From positions 1,116,001-1,180,000 of the forward strand of contig OY761542.1 in NCBI GenBank assembly GCA_963664635.1: 64,000 nucleotides of DNA. Reading direction: 5' to 3'. Position 1 is the stretch's first letter. Every line of letters begins with the position of its first letter. The notes under the pieces were generated by a model that made no database searches, was not told the DNA's origin, and worked only from the letters and a program-made list of their open reading frames with translations. The position numbers and the translations under genes are program-made. This document shows, in pieces, positions 18,175-27,570 of the stretch. Source of the stretch: VXNE01 sp963664635 (GTDB taxonomy: Bacteria > Pseudomonadota > Gammaproteobacteria > Pseudomonadales > Azotimanducaceae).

Positions 18175-18195
18175 GGGCGACCCTCGCGGTCGCCC
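18175..18195. repeat. REP-like family 2 palindrome, copy B
   Basis: gggcgacc and ggtcgccc surround ctcgc, the exact inverse of copy A. It begins at the base after the TAG of the CoA transferase gene, where it could terminate or protect the message. About 35 bases on, cgggacaagcccgat matches a block beside copy A. Confidence 0.8.
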
Positions 18196-18263
18196 GTCCC
18201 CAAGACCGCGAGCTGCAGCGTCACGGGACAAGCCCGAGATCGCCGCCGGACGGTGGCGCCCCG

Positions 18264-19148
18264 TCAATCCAGCGTCACCGCAAGCAGCGGCGGGCGCGGG
18301 TCGACATAGTTGTGATCGAGTGGCAGGTAGGCGGTGCCGTCCCGCACGGCGATGGCCGAGATCGGTCCGCCGTTCTCGATGCCCAGCACGCGCACCAGGC
18401 CGTGCTCCGGATCGATGACGAACAGCGTGTTGTAGGGCTCGCTGACTGCGTACAGCCGTCCGTCGGCGTAGTCCATGCCCGAGATCTGGTACTCGGACAA
18501 CGAGCGGCCGGGCTTGAGCCGTCCCCGCAGGTCGTCCTCGAACGTCAGTTTCCGGAGCAACCGGCCAGCCGGGTCGACGACGGCGATCGCCAGCGCCCGC
18601 TCCGAGCCGAGGTAGTACTCCGCGGTCCGCGGGTTGTAGGCGATGCCCGCGATCTCGCCCTCGGCGGCGTCGCCGGGCAGCTTTATCGCCGCCTCCAGCG
18701 AGAACCCCGGCTCGGCGCCCTTGCGCCAGATGTCGATCCGCCCCGTGTCGCCGCTCACCCCGACCCGCTGCCCGTCGATGTTGACCGCGCCCTCCACGAC
18801 GCCCTGGCGCTGCACCAGCAGCCCGCCCAACACCGCCGTGGTGGAGCGGACCGTCGTGAAGTCGTCGCTCACCACGAAGAGCTCCGCCTGGTCGGTGACG
18901 ATGGCAAACGCGCGGTCGGCTTCGAGGTAGGTCAAGCCGGAGGGCTGGTCGATCTGCGGCGGCAGGGCGTCGACCGCCACGGCGGTCACGAACTCCGAAA
19001 GCCTGAGCGGTCCGGCGGCGGGATCCGCGACGAGGCCGCTGTCGTCATCGGCGAGATAGTCGAGGAGGATGTATGCGCCCAGACGCGAATTGGTCAGCGT
19101 CAGCACGATGGCGGCGACCACCGCGCCCGCGATCACCGCGCCCGCCAC
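18264..19148 (-). CDS. membrane-anchored SdiA-regulated-type (YjiK-like) protein
   Basis: This 294-residue protein has an N-terminal membrane anchor (VIAGAVVAAIVLTL) preceded by basic residues. The rest is a beta-propeller-like domain of the SdiA-regulated type (QPSGLTYLEADRAFAIVTD, EIAGIAYNPRTAEYYLG, ISGMDYADGRLYAVSEP). Family function is unknown, though it is probably extracytoplasmic. The start is a GTG; a short open extension with more basic residues (SRSRR) has no good start codon. Confidence 0.72.
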   Translation of the reverse strand: MAGAVIAGAVVAAIVLTLTNSRLGAYILLDYLADDDSGLVADPAAGPLRLSEFVTAVAVDALPPQIDQPSGLTYLEADRAFAIVTDQAELFVVSDDFTTVRSTTAVLGGLLVQRQGVVEGAVNIDGQRVGVSGDTGRIDIWRKGAEPGFSLEAAIKLPGDAAEGEIAGIAYNPRTAEYYLGSERALAIAVVDPAGRLLRKLTFEDDLRGRLKPGRSLSEYQISGMDYADGRLYAVSEPYNTLFVIDPEHGLVRVLGIENGGPISAIAVRDGTAYLPLDHNYVDPRPPLLAVTLD

Positions 19149-19307
19149 GGTGCGGCGGCTTCTGCTTGGTCGTTCTGAGATGGTTTGGACTCCCTGGCCG
19201 TCGGCGGACAGTGTAGCGGTTGAGCGCGCGGACGACTCCGAAGCAAGGGATGATGTCCGCGCATGCTCCTTGGTGTTTTCGGAGTTGGGTAGCCGGCCCG
19301 CCCGCCG

Positions 19308-21308
19308 TCAGTCGGCCCACGTCGCCACCACGTCGCCCAGCCCCGCCACCAACGGCGCGAGGTGCGCCTCGTACGCCTGCCAGTGGGTCTTGGCGTCCCG
19401 GTAGATGGGGCGGCGGACCTGCTCGGCGCTCGCCGTGCGCACGACGCGCTCCGTCTCGTGGAAGCGCAGGCAGGCCTCCTCGAACGGCAGCCCGCAATGG
19501 TCGAGGAGCCGCCGGGTCTCGCCTTCGGTGTCGTCGACGAGACGCTCGTAGACGACGCGGTGGACCCGGCCGGGCAGGACCGCGTCCCAGTGGGCCATGA
19601 CGCCCACGTAGTTCCGGTAGTACGCGGCCACGGTTTCGAGGTCGTAGCCGAACGTCTGGCCCCGCGCGAAGTTCTGTTTGTAGATGCTGAAACAGCACCC
19701 CAGGGGATGGCGCCGGGTGTCCACGAAGACGGCATTCGGCAGCATGCAGGCGATGAGCCCGACGTGCATGAAGTTGTTCGGCATCTTGTCGACGAAGTAC
19801 GGCGCGCCCAGGTGGTACGGCTCGGTCTCCTCGAGGTAGCGGCGCCCGAGCGCGGTGAACCGTGCGGGCGGCATCTCGCGCACGCACGCCGGGTAGCCGG
19901 GCGGGGCGCCGCCGCGCCGCGGGTCGAGTTCCCGCACGTAGCCCAGGATGTGGGGCAGCTCCATCGTCCCCCGCACGGCGCTGTGCGACGACAGGATCTG
20001 GTCGACGAGGGTGGACCCGGAGCGCGGCAGGCCGATTACGAAGATCGGCACGGGGCCTTCCGACGCGTCGCCCTGCCGGGCCGTGATCGTCTCGGCGGCG
20101 AAAGTCTCCCGGAGCGCCTCGCACTGGCGCTCGAAGCGCTCGACGTTGAACCGCTCGTGGCGGTGGCGGATGGCGTTGCCCTCCCGGTAGTGCCCGAACG
20201 CTCCCTCGACGTCGCCGCGATCCTCGTACGCCTTGCCGAGGGCGAACCGCAGCGCCGCCCGCTCCCGTTCCGGCAGGCTGTCGTCGCGCAGCGCGGCCTG
20301 CATGGCCTCGATGTCCGCATCCGGGAACTCGTAGGTCTTGAGGTCGGCGAGGCTCCACCAGGCTTCGCCGAGGCGCGGCTCCATCGCGAGGCCGTCCCGG
20401 TAGGCCCGCACGCTCGCCTCGGTCTCGCCGAGGGTCTTGCGGACATGGCCGAGCGAGAGCAGGACGCGCGGCTGCCGCGGCGAGACTTCCAGAGACCTGG
20501 CGAACGCTTCGGCGGCCTCCCGCTGCTTCAACCCCCACGCGTAGACGGTGCCGAGGGTGGTCCAGCCGTCGGCGAGTTCCGGGTTGAGCTCCACCGCACG
20601 CCGGGCCGCGCCCTCGGCTTCGGCGTAGCGGCTGCGGTTCATGTGCAGGCGGGCGAGCGCCCGGTGCACGTGCGTCATGTTGGGCGAGACCGCCATGGCC
20701 CGCTCGAGCAGCCGCGCCGCGTCGTCGGCCACGTTGCGGTCGATCGCGGCGTTCGCGAGCCCCACGAGGGCATGCGGGTGGCTCGGGTCCTGCTTGAGGA
20801 CCGCCCGGTAGATCTTCTCGGCCTCCTGCGGCCGGCCCGTTCCGAGCGCCTCGATCGCGCGCCGCATGTCGGCATGGAAGCGATCGGTCTCCACCGACCG
20901 GCGCTGGGCGCGCCGCGCCTCGTCGGCCTTGCCGTTGTGGAACAGCAGGTCCGCGTACCGTTGCCACGCGAGGGACGCCCGCGGTTCGTGCCGGCAGAAC
21001 GCCGCGAGCACGTCCTCGGCCTCCCTGGCCCGCCCGGTCCGTTCGTACACCCGCGCGAGATCGAGCGACGCGTCGAGGAAACCGGGCGCGCCCCGCACCG
21101 CGCGCTCCAGCCAGCGCCCCCCCGCCTCCAGGTCACCTCCCTGGGCGTCGAGGACGCCGAGCAGCCGTAGCGCGTTCACCTCCGCGGGCGCCGTCTCCAG
21201 GATCGCCAGGAGCTGCTCCCGGGCCAGGCCGGCCGCGCCGTCGCGCAGCAGCCCCACGGCGTTCTCGAACGCCTCGCGCGGCGTGCCTTTGTGATCGGGC
21301 GAACTCAT
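19308..21308 (-). CDS. TPR-repeat sulfotransferase
   Basis: Residues 1-390 form a series of TPR helices. The C-terminal part is a PAPS-dependent sulfotransferase domain: the 5'-phosphosulfate loop GLPRSGST lies at residues 426-433 and the 3'-phosphate region RRHPLGCCFSIYKQNF follows. It would transfer sulfate from PAPS to an unknown acceptor, possibly a protein or polysaccharide bound by the TPR part. The gene begins just 43 bases from the divergent beta-lactamase-like gene. Its presence together with two sulfatases shows that sulfation is turned over in both directions in this organism. Confidence 0.88.
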   Translation of the reverse strand: MSSPDHKGTPREAFENAVGLLRDGAAGLAREQLLAILETAPAEVNALRLLGVLDAQGGDLEAGGRWLERAVRGAPGFLDASLDLARVYERTGRAREAEDVLAAFCRHEPRASLAWQRYADLLFHNGKADEARRAQRRSVETDRFHADMRRAIEALGTGRPQEAEKIYRAVLKQDPSHPHALVGLANAAIDRNVADDAARLLERAMAVSPNMTHVHRALARLHMNRSRYAEAEGAARRAVELNPELADGWTTLGTVYAWGLKQREAAEAFARSLEVSPRQPRVLLSLGHVRKTLGETEASVRAYRDGLAMEPRLGEAWWSLADLKTYEFPDADIEAMQAALRDDSLPERERAALRFALGKAYEDRGDVEGAFGHYREGNAIRHRHERFNVERFERQCEALRETFAAETITARQGDASEGPVPIFVIGLPRSGSTLVDQILSSHSAVRGTMELPHILGYVRELDPRRGGAPPGYPACVREMPPARFTALGRRYLEETEPYHLGAPYFVDKMPNNFMHVGLIACMLPNAVFVDTRRHPLGCCFSIYKQNFARGQTFGYDLETVAAYYRNYVGVMAHWDAVLPGRVHRVVYERLVDDTEGETRRLLDHCGLPFEEACLRFHETERVVRTASAEQVRRPIYRDAKTHWQAYEAHLAPLVAGLGDVVATWAD

Positions 21309-21350
21309 GGCTTAGGCTTGGAGCGGCACCACCGGACGAGGGAACCGTAC

Positions 21351-22613
21351 ATGGCCACGATCAGGCGCGCCATCGCCGCGGGGCTGGGGCTATGCCTCGC
21401 CGTCACCACGACACCAGCGCTCGCGATAGAACTGCCGCGCGGCAAGCCGGAGGACGCCGGCATGTCGCCGGAGCGGCTCGAGCGCGTGCGTTCCGAAATG
21501 AACCGTCTCGTCGAGAGCGGCGAGTTCCCGGGCATGACGGCGATGATCGCACGCCGCGGAAACATCGTGTTCGAGCACGCCACCGGGTTGCTCGACGTCG
21601 AGACCGGCACGGAGATGCGGTCCGACTCGCTGCTGCGCATCTATTCGATGACCAAGCCCATCACGAGCGTGGGCGCCATGATGCTGGTGGAGGAGGGCAA
21701 GCTGCTGCTCGACGAGCCCGTGACGAAGTTCTTCCCCGACTGGGCGGACCTGACGGTGCTGAACGACCGGGGCAACGTCGTGCCCGCGACATCCTCCGTG
21801 ACGCCGCGGCACCTCCTGATGCACATGTCCGGCCTCACCTACGGCTACTACGGCGACTCGCTGCTCGACCGCATGTACCAGGAAGCGCGGCTCATCGACG
21901 ACTGGGACTACCTGGTCCGGGACACCCGGGAGCTGGTCGGGAAGCTGGCCGGCCTGCCGCTCCTCTTCCAGCCCGGGACGCGCTACCACTACGGCTTCTC
22001 GACCGACGTGCTCGGCCACCTGATCGAGCGCGTGAGCGGCGAGCCCCTCGACCGCTATCTCGAGACGCGCCTGTTCGGACCGCTCGGGATGACCGATTCG
22101 TACTTCGACGTGCCGCCCGAAGTCGTCGAACGGTTCGGCACCGATCACGTCATCGGCGCGGACGGCGAACTGATCGTGCAGGACAGCCCGGGCGAGGATC
22201 CGGAGTTCATCGGCGTCACGTTCCTGTCGGGCGGGGGCGGCCTCGTGATGACCGCCGACAACTACATGCGTTTCTGCTTCATGCTCGCCAACGGCGGCGT
22301 CCTCGGAGAGGCGCGCATCCTGAGTCCCGCCACGATCGCGCTGATGACCCGCAACCTGCTTCCGGAGGGCATGGACTCGGGGCAGGGCGCCGGTTTCGGG
22401 CTCGGCTTCGGCATCGCGCCGTCGGGGATCCATCAGCGTGCGCTGACGCCCGGGTCCTACTACTGGGGCGGCGCGGCCGGAACGTTCTTCTGGATCGACC
22501 CGACCGAGGAGCTCATCGGCCTGTTCATGCCGCAGCGCATCGGCACGCCGCCCTGGATCCAGGCCACCCTGCAGAACCTGGTCTACGCGGCGCTGACGGA
22601 ATCCGATCGCTGA
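21351..22613 (+). CDS. secreted serine hydrolase, class C beta-lactamase family
   Basis: This 420-residue protein has a signal peptide cut near residue 25 (TTTPALA). The catalytic SxxK is SMTK at residues 99-102 and the second motif is the YHYGFST block. Members include esterases, D-peptidases and true AmpC enzymes. This one lacks features that would single out AmpC and is more likely an EstB-type esterase. An ATG 60 bases upstream is open but adds residues without signal-peptide character, so the start at 21351 is preferred. Confidence 0.87.
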   Translation: MATIRRAIAAGLGLCLAVTTTPALAIELPRGKPEDAGMSPERLERVRSEMNRLVESGEFPGMTAMIARRGNIVFEHATGLLDVETGTEMRSDSLLRIYSMTKPITSVGAMMLVEEGKLLLDEPVTKFFPDWADLTVLNDRGNVVPATSSVTPRHLLMHMSGLTYGYYGDSLLDRMYQEARLIDDWDYLVRDTRELVGKLAGLPLLFQPGTRYHYGFSTDVLGHLIERVSGEPLDRYLETRLFGPLGMTDSYFDVPPEVVERFGTDHVIGADGELIVQDSPGEDPEFIGVTFLSGGGGLVMTADNYMRFCFMLANGGVLGEARILSPATIALMTRNLLPEGMDSGQGAGFGLGFGIAPSGIHQRALTPGSYYWGGAAGTFFWIDPTEELIGLFMPQRIGTPPWIQATLQNLVYAALTESDR

Positions 22614-22631
22614 CGGGCGCGCGCGGGGCCC

Positions 22632-23447
22632 CTACCGTGTCGCCGTCAGCGTGAAGATCAGCGGGACGGACTCCGCCGCCACCGGCAGCCGCCAGAGGCC
22701 GTGGTCGCCACGGGCCATGCCGGGAAACTGTTCGTACATCGTGACCCGGTGTTCGTCGAAGGACGTCAGCCGGAGCCCGGCCCGCAGCAGGCTGCCGACG
22801 ATCTCCGCGAGGCTGTGCTGCCACTCCCAGCTCGGGCTCTCGATGAGGCCCTCGCCGGCATAGGAGGGCGCGTTGCCGGGGTACCTCCTGCCCGCGGGGT
22901 CCGGGAAGTACGGGTAGGCGACCTTGAGGTCCGCCGGTGTCCGCAGCGGTGCCGTTTCGTCGAAGATCTGTGACAGCGGGTGGATCTCGAGCAGGTAGAA
23001 GAGTCCTCCCGGCTTCAGGTGATGGGCGACGACCTCCGCCCACTTGCCGAGATCGGGCAGCCAGGTCAGCGCCCCCATCGCCGTGTAGACGACGTCGAAG
23101 GCCTCGTCGAGCATGCCGGCGAGATCGAGGACGTTGGCGCGCAGGAACGTCGCGTCGAGGCCCAGTTCGTCGTTCAGTTCCCGGGCGAGCGCGATGGAAT
23201 CGTCGGACAGGTCGATGCCGGTCGCCCGGGCTCCGAGGCGCGCCCAGGACAGCGTGTCGAGCCCGAAGTGACACTGCAGGTGCAGCAGGGTCTTGCCGCG
23301 CACGTCGCCCACGCCGGCACGCTCGAGTTCCGACAGGCTCATGCGTCCGGCCTTGAAACCCTCGACGTCGTAGAAGTCGGAGGGCGCGTGCAGGCGGGTC
23401 GCCTCGTTCCAACTGCGGCGGTTCGTCTCGATGCGGGGATCGGGCAT
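22632..23447 (-). CDS. class I SAM-dependent methyltransferase
   Basis: This 271-residue enzyme has the SAM-binding motif I LLHLQCHFGLDTLSWARLG, the acidic loop TGIDLSD and motif IV FDVVYTAMGALTWLPD, followed by LKPGGLFYLLEIHP. The methyl acceptor is unknown. The start MPDPRIETNRRSWNEA is typical of the family; an upstream frame of 28 codons is unlikely. It is convergent with the serine hydrolase gene, with 18 bases between their stops. Confidence 0.88.
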   Translation of the reverse strand: MPDPRIETNRRSWNEATRLHAPSDFYDVEGFKAGRMSLSELERAGVGDVRGKTLLHLQCHFGLDTLSWARLGARATGIDLSDDSIALARELNDELGLDATFLRANVLDLAGMLDEAFDVVYTAMGALTWLPDLGKWAEVVAHHLKPGGLFYLLEIHPLSQIFDETAPLRTPADLKVAYPYFPDPAGRRYPGNAPSYAGEGLIESPSWEWQHSLAEIVGSLLRAGLRLTSFDEHRVTMYEQFPGMARGDHGLWRLPVAAESVPLIFTLTATR

Positions 23448-23589
23448 GTGGAGTTCCGGCTGATGGTGACGCGGGGAACGCCCGCCGGTGACGGGCCGCG
23501 CTATCGTCCGGGGCGCGGTGTGCGGCGTCAAGCGGGTGGCGGCGGCTGGCGGCGGAGACGCCTTGCAGCGGCGGCACCGGGAAACGTAA

Positions 23590-23608
23590 CCTGTACGGAC
23601 CGTACAGG
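23590..23608 (+). promoter_or_regulatory. perfect palindromic operator overlapping the SD of a Phd/PIN module
   Basis: cctgtacgg and ccgtacagg are perfect 9-bp arms around a single A. The right arm runs into AGGAG, the ribosome-binding site of the antitoxin gene, eight bases before its GTG. Binding of the antitoxin here would block transcription and possibly ribosome entry. Confidence 0.7.
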
Positions 23609-23618
23609 AGCAACGAAC

Positions 23619-23867
23619 GTGGCGAGTATCGTGCAGACCGCAGGGGTGGAGGAGGCCAGGACGCGCCTGGCGGAGATCCTCGGAGCGGCCAACCGGGACG
23701 GCGTCGTGACGATCGTCACGCGGCGAGGCGTGCCCTACGCAGCCGTCGTCCCCGTTCCCGACGCGCTCCGGCAGGCGCCTGTCCTGTCCGAGTTGCGTGG
23801 GTCCGCGGAGGGCTGTTTCGGCGATGCGGCGGATTTCGTGCGCGAGATGCGGGACGAATGGCCCTGA
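23619..23867 (+). CDS. Phd-type antitoxin
   Basis: This 82-residue protein has the Phd-like N-terminal block (GVEEARTRLAEILGAANRDG) and the strand block VVTIVTRRGVPYAAVVPV. The C-terminal part is acidic and likely wraps the toxin. The GTG start is fixed by the AGGAG and the palindrome directly before it; the frame is open far upstream but without support. Its stop lies ten bases inside the toxin gene, so translation is coupled. Confidence 0.82.
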   Translation: MASIVQTAGVEEARTRLAEILGAANRDGVVTIVTRRGVPYAAVVPVPDALRQAPVLSELRGSAEGCFGDAADFVREMRDEWP

Positions 23868-24304
23868 GGGGCATCGAGGAGCTTCCGGGCCGCGGCCGGG
23901 TGACGGTGGACACGGCCCCCATCGTCTACCTGCTGGAGGACCATCCGGAGTTCGCGCCGCGTTACGCGGCTTTCTTCGAGCGCGCGCAGGCGTCGTACCA
24001 CGAGCTGGCGATCTCGACGATCACCCTGGCGGAGGTGCTGACGGGCCCGCTGCGCACCGGCAACGAAACGCTGGCTCGAAGGTACCGGGACGCCCTGACC
24101 AAACCTCCTGTCTGGCGCGTCGTGGATGTGACCGCGGCGATCGCCGAGCGGGCCGCGCGGATACGGTCGCGCTCTCGGCTGCGGCTGCCGGACGCGATCC
24201 AGATGGCGACGGCGCTCGAGACGTCGAGCGTTGCCCTGGTCACCCGCGATCGCGACTTTTCGGGGCTCGAAGCGTTGGGGGAAGGTGTGGCCGTGTACGC
24301 TTGA
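23858..24304 (+). CDS. PIN-domain toxin (VapC-like)
   Basis: This 148-residue PIN protein has the acidic residues at VTVDTAPIVYLLED, STITLAEVLTGP, RLPDAIQMATALE and LVTRDRDFSG. The family cleaves RNA, often tRNA. It overlaps the antitoxin gene by ten bases. An extended N-terminus (MALRGIEELPGRGR) precedes the first strand; an internal start is possible. Confidence 0.85.
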   Translation: MALRGIEELPGRGRVTVDTAPIVYLLEDHPEFAPRYAAFFERAQASYHELAISTITLAEVLTGPLRTGNETLARRYRDALTKPPVWRVVDVTAAIAERAARIRSRSRLRLPDAIQMATALETSSVALVTRDRDFSGLEALGEGVAVYA

Positions 24305-24399
24305 GCCTGTTCCGGGAGATGTTTCCCGCGATGGCCGGCGGCAAACGGGTGGTCCCGCGTGGTGGCGCCGGTCGGGTAGTCTGGATCGAGGAGCAACGC

Positions 24400-26052
24400 A
24401 TGTACCGACACCCCCTGACGGCGCGTCTCGCCGTCGTCGCCCTGGCGGTCACGGCCACGGCGCCCGTGGCGCACGGTCACGGCCGGGCCTCCTGGAACGT
24501 CGAGTATCCCGAGCAGGTCCTGGTGTTCCCGGACACGGAGCATCACGTCACGATGATCGCGGACCTGCACACGCACACGGTCTTCTCCGACGGCCACGTG
24601 TGGCCGAACGTCCGCGTGGCCGAAGCGCTGCGTGACGGCCTCGACGCGGTGGCGATCACGGATCACCTGGAGTACCAGCCCCATCGCCCGCTCGTGCCGA
24701 ATCCCGACCGCAACGCCGCCGTGGCCGAGGCCCGGCTGGCGGCGGCCGGGGAGGACGTGATCGTCATAGCGGGCTCCGAGATCACGCGCGATCCCCCGGC
24801 GGGGCACATGAACGCCGTCTTCGTCGAGGACGCCAACGCGCTGTGGCCCGTCGGCGAGCGGTCGGGCGCGGACCTCGCGCGATTTCGGGGCGAGTGGACG
24901 GCGCAGGACGCGGTCGCGGCGGCGAACGCCCAGGGCGGCTTCGTGTTCTGGAACCACCCTTGGGGTTCGCCGCGCACGCCGGACTACCGGACCGAGCTGA
25001 CGGAGCTGCAGGAAACGCTCATCGACCGCGGCCAACTGCACGGCATCGAGATCGTCAACGGCCTCCGCTACAACGAGGAGGCGCATCGCATCGCGCTCGA
25101 CCACGACCTTGCGTTCATCGGCACGTCGGACGTGCACAACCTGGTCGACTGGAGCTACGACCTGCGCGGCGACGGCCACCGGCCGGTGACGTTGGCGCTC
25201 GCGGAGGAGCGGACGGCGGAAGGGCTCCGCGAAGCGCTATTCGGGAAGCGGACGGTGATCTTCTTCGAGGAGCTGTTGATCGGGCGTCCCGAGCACGTTG
25301 GAGAGCTGCTCGACGCGGTCCTCACGCTTGGGGAGGTCGTCCGCGATCCGGTCCGCGGCATCCTGCGCGCGACCCTGCGGAACGCTTCGAGCGCGGTCCT
25401 GCGGCTGCGCCATGTCTCGACGGCAGCGCAGTCGTTCCACGGCGTGGCCAACCTGGTGAACGTCGCACCACGTGGCCGCACGGAACTGGTCGTGAAGCCG
25501 GCGGAGCCCGCCGACGAGGTGGTCCTGGAGTTCGAAGTGCTGAACGCGCTGACGGCGCCGAACACGCACCCGCGGGTCGTCCTGCGGGGCGCGGCCGCGG
25601 CGCCGGAGGGCCCGGCGTCCTTCCGGCACGAGGGATCGCCCGCGTTCACCATCGAGTTTCCGGCCGGCACGCGGGAGACGGCGCCCGACGGTCCCACGCA
25701 GGTCTTCGCGGCCTCGACGCCGGACGGCGTCACGTTCCAGGCCTCGATCACCGACTTCCCGGCCGGCATCCTGCTGCCGATCGAGAAGGCCGCGGAGTAC
25801 TTCGTCGAGCTCACCGCCGCGAGCGGCATCGGCTCGGACTTCGAGGTGACCCGCAACGAGGAGATCACCCTCGGCGACGGCTCGCCGGCCTACCGCTCGG
25901 AAGTGGCCTGGCTGTATCTGCCCGCGGCCGTGACCCTCGAGACGCAGATCGTGTCGGCGTACCGGGGCGGCCGGCTGGTATCCGTCACGGCGCACCCGAG
26001 ACAGTCATCCGAGCGCATCTCGAAGCTCGTGGAGAGCCTCCGGTTCCCGTAG
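24400..26052 (+). CDS. secreted PHP-domain phosphodiesterase, Sb-PDE-like
   Basis: This 550-residue protein has a signal peptide (residues 8-25, ending VAHG). The PHP metal site is visible as DLHTHTVFSDG (H57, H59), AITDHLEY (D88, H89), GSEITRDPPAGHMN and a late GTSDVHN. The closest family I recall is the Sb-PDE phosphodiesterases that hydrolyse organophosphate diesters. The C-terminal half (beyond about residue 380) is an unassigned beta-rich region. GAGGAG precedes the ATG at 24400. A role in scavenging phosphate from diesters outside the cytoplasm is inferred. Confidence 0.8.
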   Translation: MYRHPLTARLAVVALAVTATAPVAHGHGRASWNVEYPEQVLVFPDTEHHVTMIADLHTHTVFSDGHVWPNVRVAEALRDGLDAVAITDHLEYQPHRPLVPNPDRNAAVAEARLAAAGEDVIVIAGSEITRDPPAGHMNAVFVEDANALWPVGERSGADLARFRGEWTAQDAVAAANAQGGFVFWNHPWGSPRTPDYRTELTELQETLIDRGQLHGIEIVNGLRYNEEAHRIALDHDLAFIGTSDVHNLVDWSYDLRGDGHRPVTLALAEERTAEGLREALFGKRTVIFFEELLIGRPEHVGELLDAVLTLGEVVRDPVRGILRATLRNASSAVLRLRHVSTAAQSFHGVANLVNVAPRGRTELVVKPAEPADEVVLEFEVLNALTAPNTHPRVVLRGAAAAPEGPASFRHEGSPAFTIEFPAGTRETAPDGPTQVFAASTPDGVTFQASITDFPAGILLPIEKAAEYFVELTAASGIGSDFEVTRNEEITLGDGSPAYRSEVAWLYLPAAVTLETQIVSAYRGGRLVSVTAHPRQSSERISKLVESLRFP

Positions 26053-26160
26053 GGGCCGTGTCCGAGCGACCGGGGGTTGCCGGGGAGATGTCCCGTTGGA
26101 CCCTGCCCGGCGTTGCGAATGCCTTGTGGAAGTTGTTTCTTATGACCGCCTGAAAAGGTC

Positions 26161-26204
26161 TTATATGCCCGGTCAAAGGAGTTGCATATGCCGGGTTAAA
26201 ACGG
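26161..26204 (+). promoter_or_regulatory. AT-rich leader with direct repeats and a three-codon reading frame
   Basis: Two similar blocks, atatgcccggtcaaagg at 26163 and atatgccgggttaaaac at 26186, are spaced 23 bases apart before the ATPase gene. The first carries AAAGGAG, which is ideally placed for the ATG at 26188. That ATG opens only M-P-G before TAA, and the real gene starts six bases later. An inverted gacc/ggtc pair lies just upstream. This may be an operator plus a coupled minimal leader peptide. Confidence 0.4.
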
Positions 26205-27458
26205 ATGGCGAAGTACTTCCCAAGGATTGCCGACGCGGAACTCGCCAGCCGGCTCGCCGCCTCCGGGGCGGTGCTGATCGAGGGACCGCGAGCTTGCGGC
26301 AAGACGGAAACCGCGCGGCAGCAGGCGGCCAGCGAGGTGCTGCTCGATGTCGACGACAACGCGCGCCGTGCCATGGACATCGATCCCGGCCTCGTGCTCG
26401 CGGGCGACGTGCCGCGCCTCATCGACGAGTGGCAGGTCGAACCACGGGTCTGGAATCACGTCCGTCGCGCGGTCGACGCCAGGGGCGCCAGCGGCCAGTT
26501 CATCCTGACGGGCTCCTCGGTACCCGCGGACGACAGTGCGCGCCACACCGGCGCGGGGCGCATGTCGCGGCTGCGGTTGCGCACCATGACCTCCCGGGAG
26601 GTCGGCGTTTCCACGGGGGAGGCGTCCCTCGGGGCTCTCTTGCACGGCAGCTTCGAGGGCTGCGCGCGTTCGGAGTTGCGCCTCGAAGACCTCGCGGCGC
26701 ACATCTGCCGCGGGGGCTGGCCCGGCGACCGGGGGCGGTCCGCGCGTGCATGCCTGACCGCCCGGGTCGACTACCTGGAGGAGATACGCCGGGCCGACAT
26801 CTCCCGGGTGGACGGCGTATCCCGCGACCCGGAAAACGTCGGCCGCCTGCTGCGCTCGCTTGCGCGCAATGTCGCAACGACCGTCAGTGCGAGAACCCTC
26901 GCCGCCGATGCGGGCGGGGCGGAGGGTCCCCTCGACGCCGACACGGTTCGGAGTTACCTGCGCGCGCTCGGCAGGCTGATGGTGACCGAGGAGCAGCCGG
27001 CGTGGTCGCCCCGCCTGCGCTCCCGGTCGCTTCTGCGCAAGTCCCCGAAGCGGCACTTTGTCGATCCTTCCCTGGCCGTCGCGGCCCTGGGAGCGAGCCC
27101 GGTCCGCCTGCTGCGCGAACTCGACTTCCTCGGCTTCCTGTTCGAGTCCCTGGTGTACCGGGACGTCTCGGTGTACGCGCGAGCGCAAGACGCACAGGTC
27201 TACCACTATCGCGACAACACCGACCTCGAAGTCGACCTGGTGGTGCAGGCGCGCGCCGGCCCCTGGTGCGCCTTCGAGGTCAGGCTCGGGGGAGGACAGG
27301 TAGGTGCCGCGGCGGACGCCCTGCTGCGGTTTCGGGACCGTCTGGACCTCACGGCGGTCGGCGAGCCGGGAGCCCTCGCCGTGGTCGTGGGCTCCGGCTA
27401 CGGCTACCGGCGCGAGGACGGCGTCTGCGTGATCCCCGTTGGGGCGCTTGGTCCCTGA
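26205..27458 (+). CDS. AAA ATPase with DUF4143 domain
   Basis: This 417-residue protein has a Walker A motif at residues 27-34 (GPRACGKT), a Walker B-like segment (VPRLIDEWQVEP) and the sensor block FILTGSS. The C-terminal DUF4143 part ends with the family's nuclease-like block (YHYRDNTDLEVDLVV, followed by FEVRLGG) resembling a PD-(D/E)XK fold. Members are common mobile accessory genes with no established role; some are suspected of toxin or defence functions. It stands alone on the plus strand with its own AT-rich leader. Confidence 0.87.
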   Translation: MAKYFPRIADAELASRLAASGAVLIEGPRACGKTETARQQAASEVLLDVDDNARRAMDIDPGLVLAGDVPRLIDEWQVEPRVWNHVRRAVDARGASGQFILTGSSVPADDSARHTGAGRMSRLRLRTMTSREVGVSTGEASLGALLHGSFEGCARSELRLEDLAAHICRGGWPGDRGRSARACLTARVDYLEEIRRADISRVDGVSRDPENVGRLLRSLARNVATTVSARTLAADAGGAEGPLDADTVRSYLRALGRLMVTEEQPAWSPRLRSRSLLRKSPKRHFVDPSLAVAALGASPVRLLRELDFLGFLFESLVYRDVSVYARAQDAQVYHYRDNTDLEVDLVVQARAGPWCAFEVRLGGGQVGAAADALLRFRDRLDLTAVGEPGALAVVVGSGYGYRREDGVCVIPVGALGP

Positions 27459-27570
27459 TCCCGGCCGGACCGCCTGCCGGGGTGGTCGGGGTGGCCAGAG
27501 CTTCCCCCCGGACCTGTCCTTGCGTTACGCTCCCGCCGCTCAGCCATGCAGAGATCTCGGAGGAGAGCCG

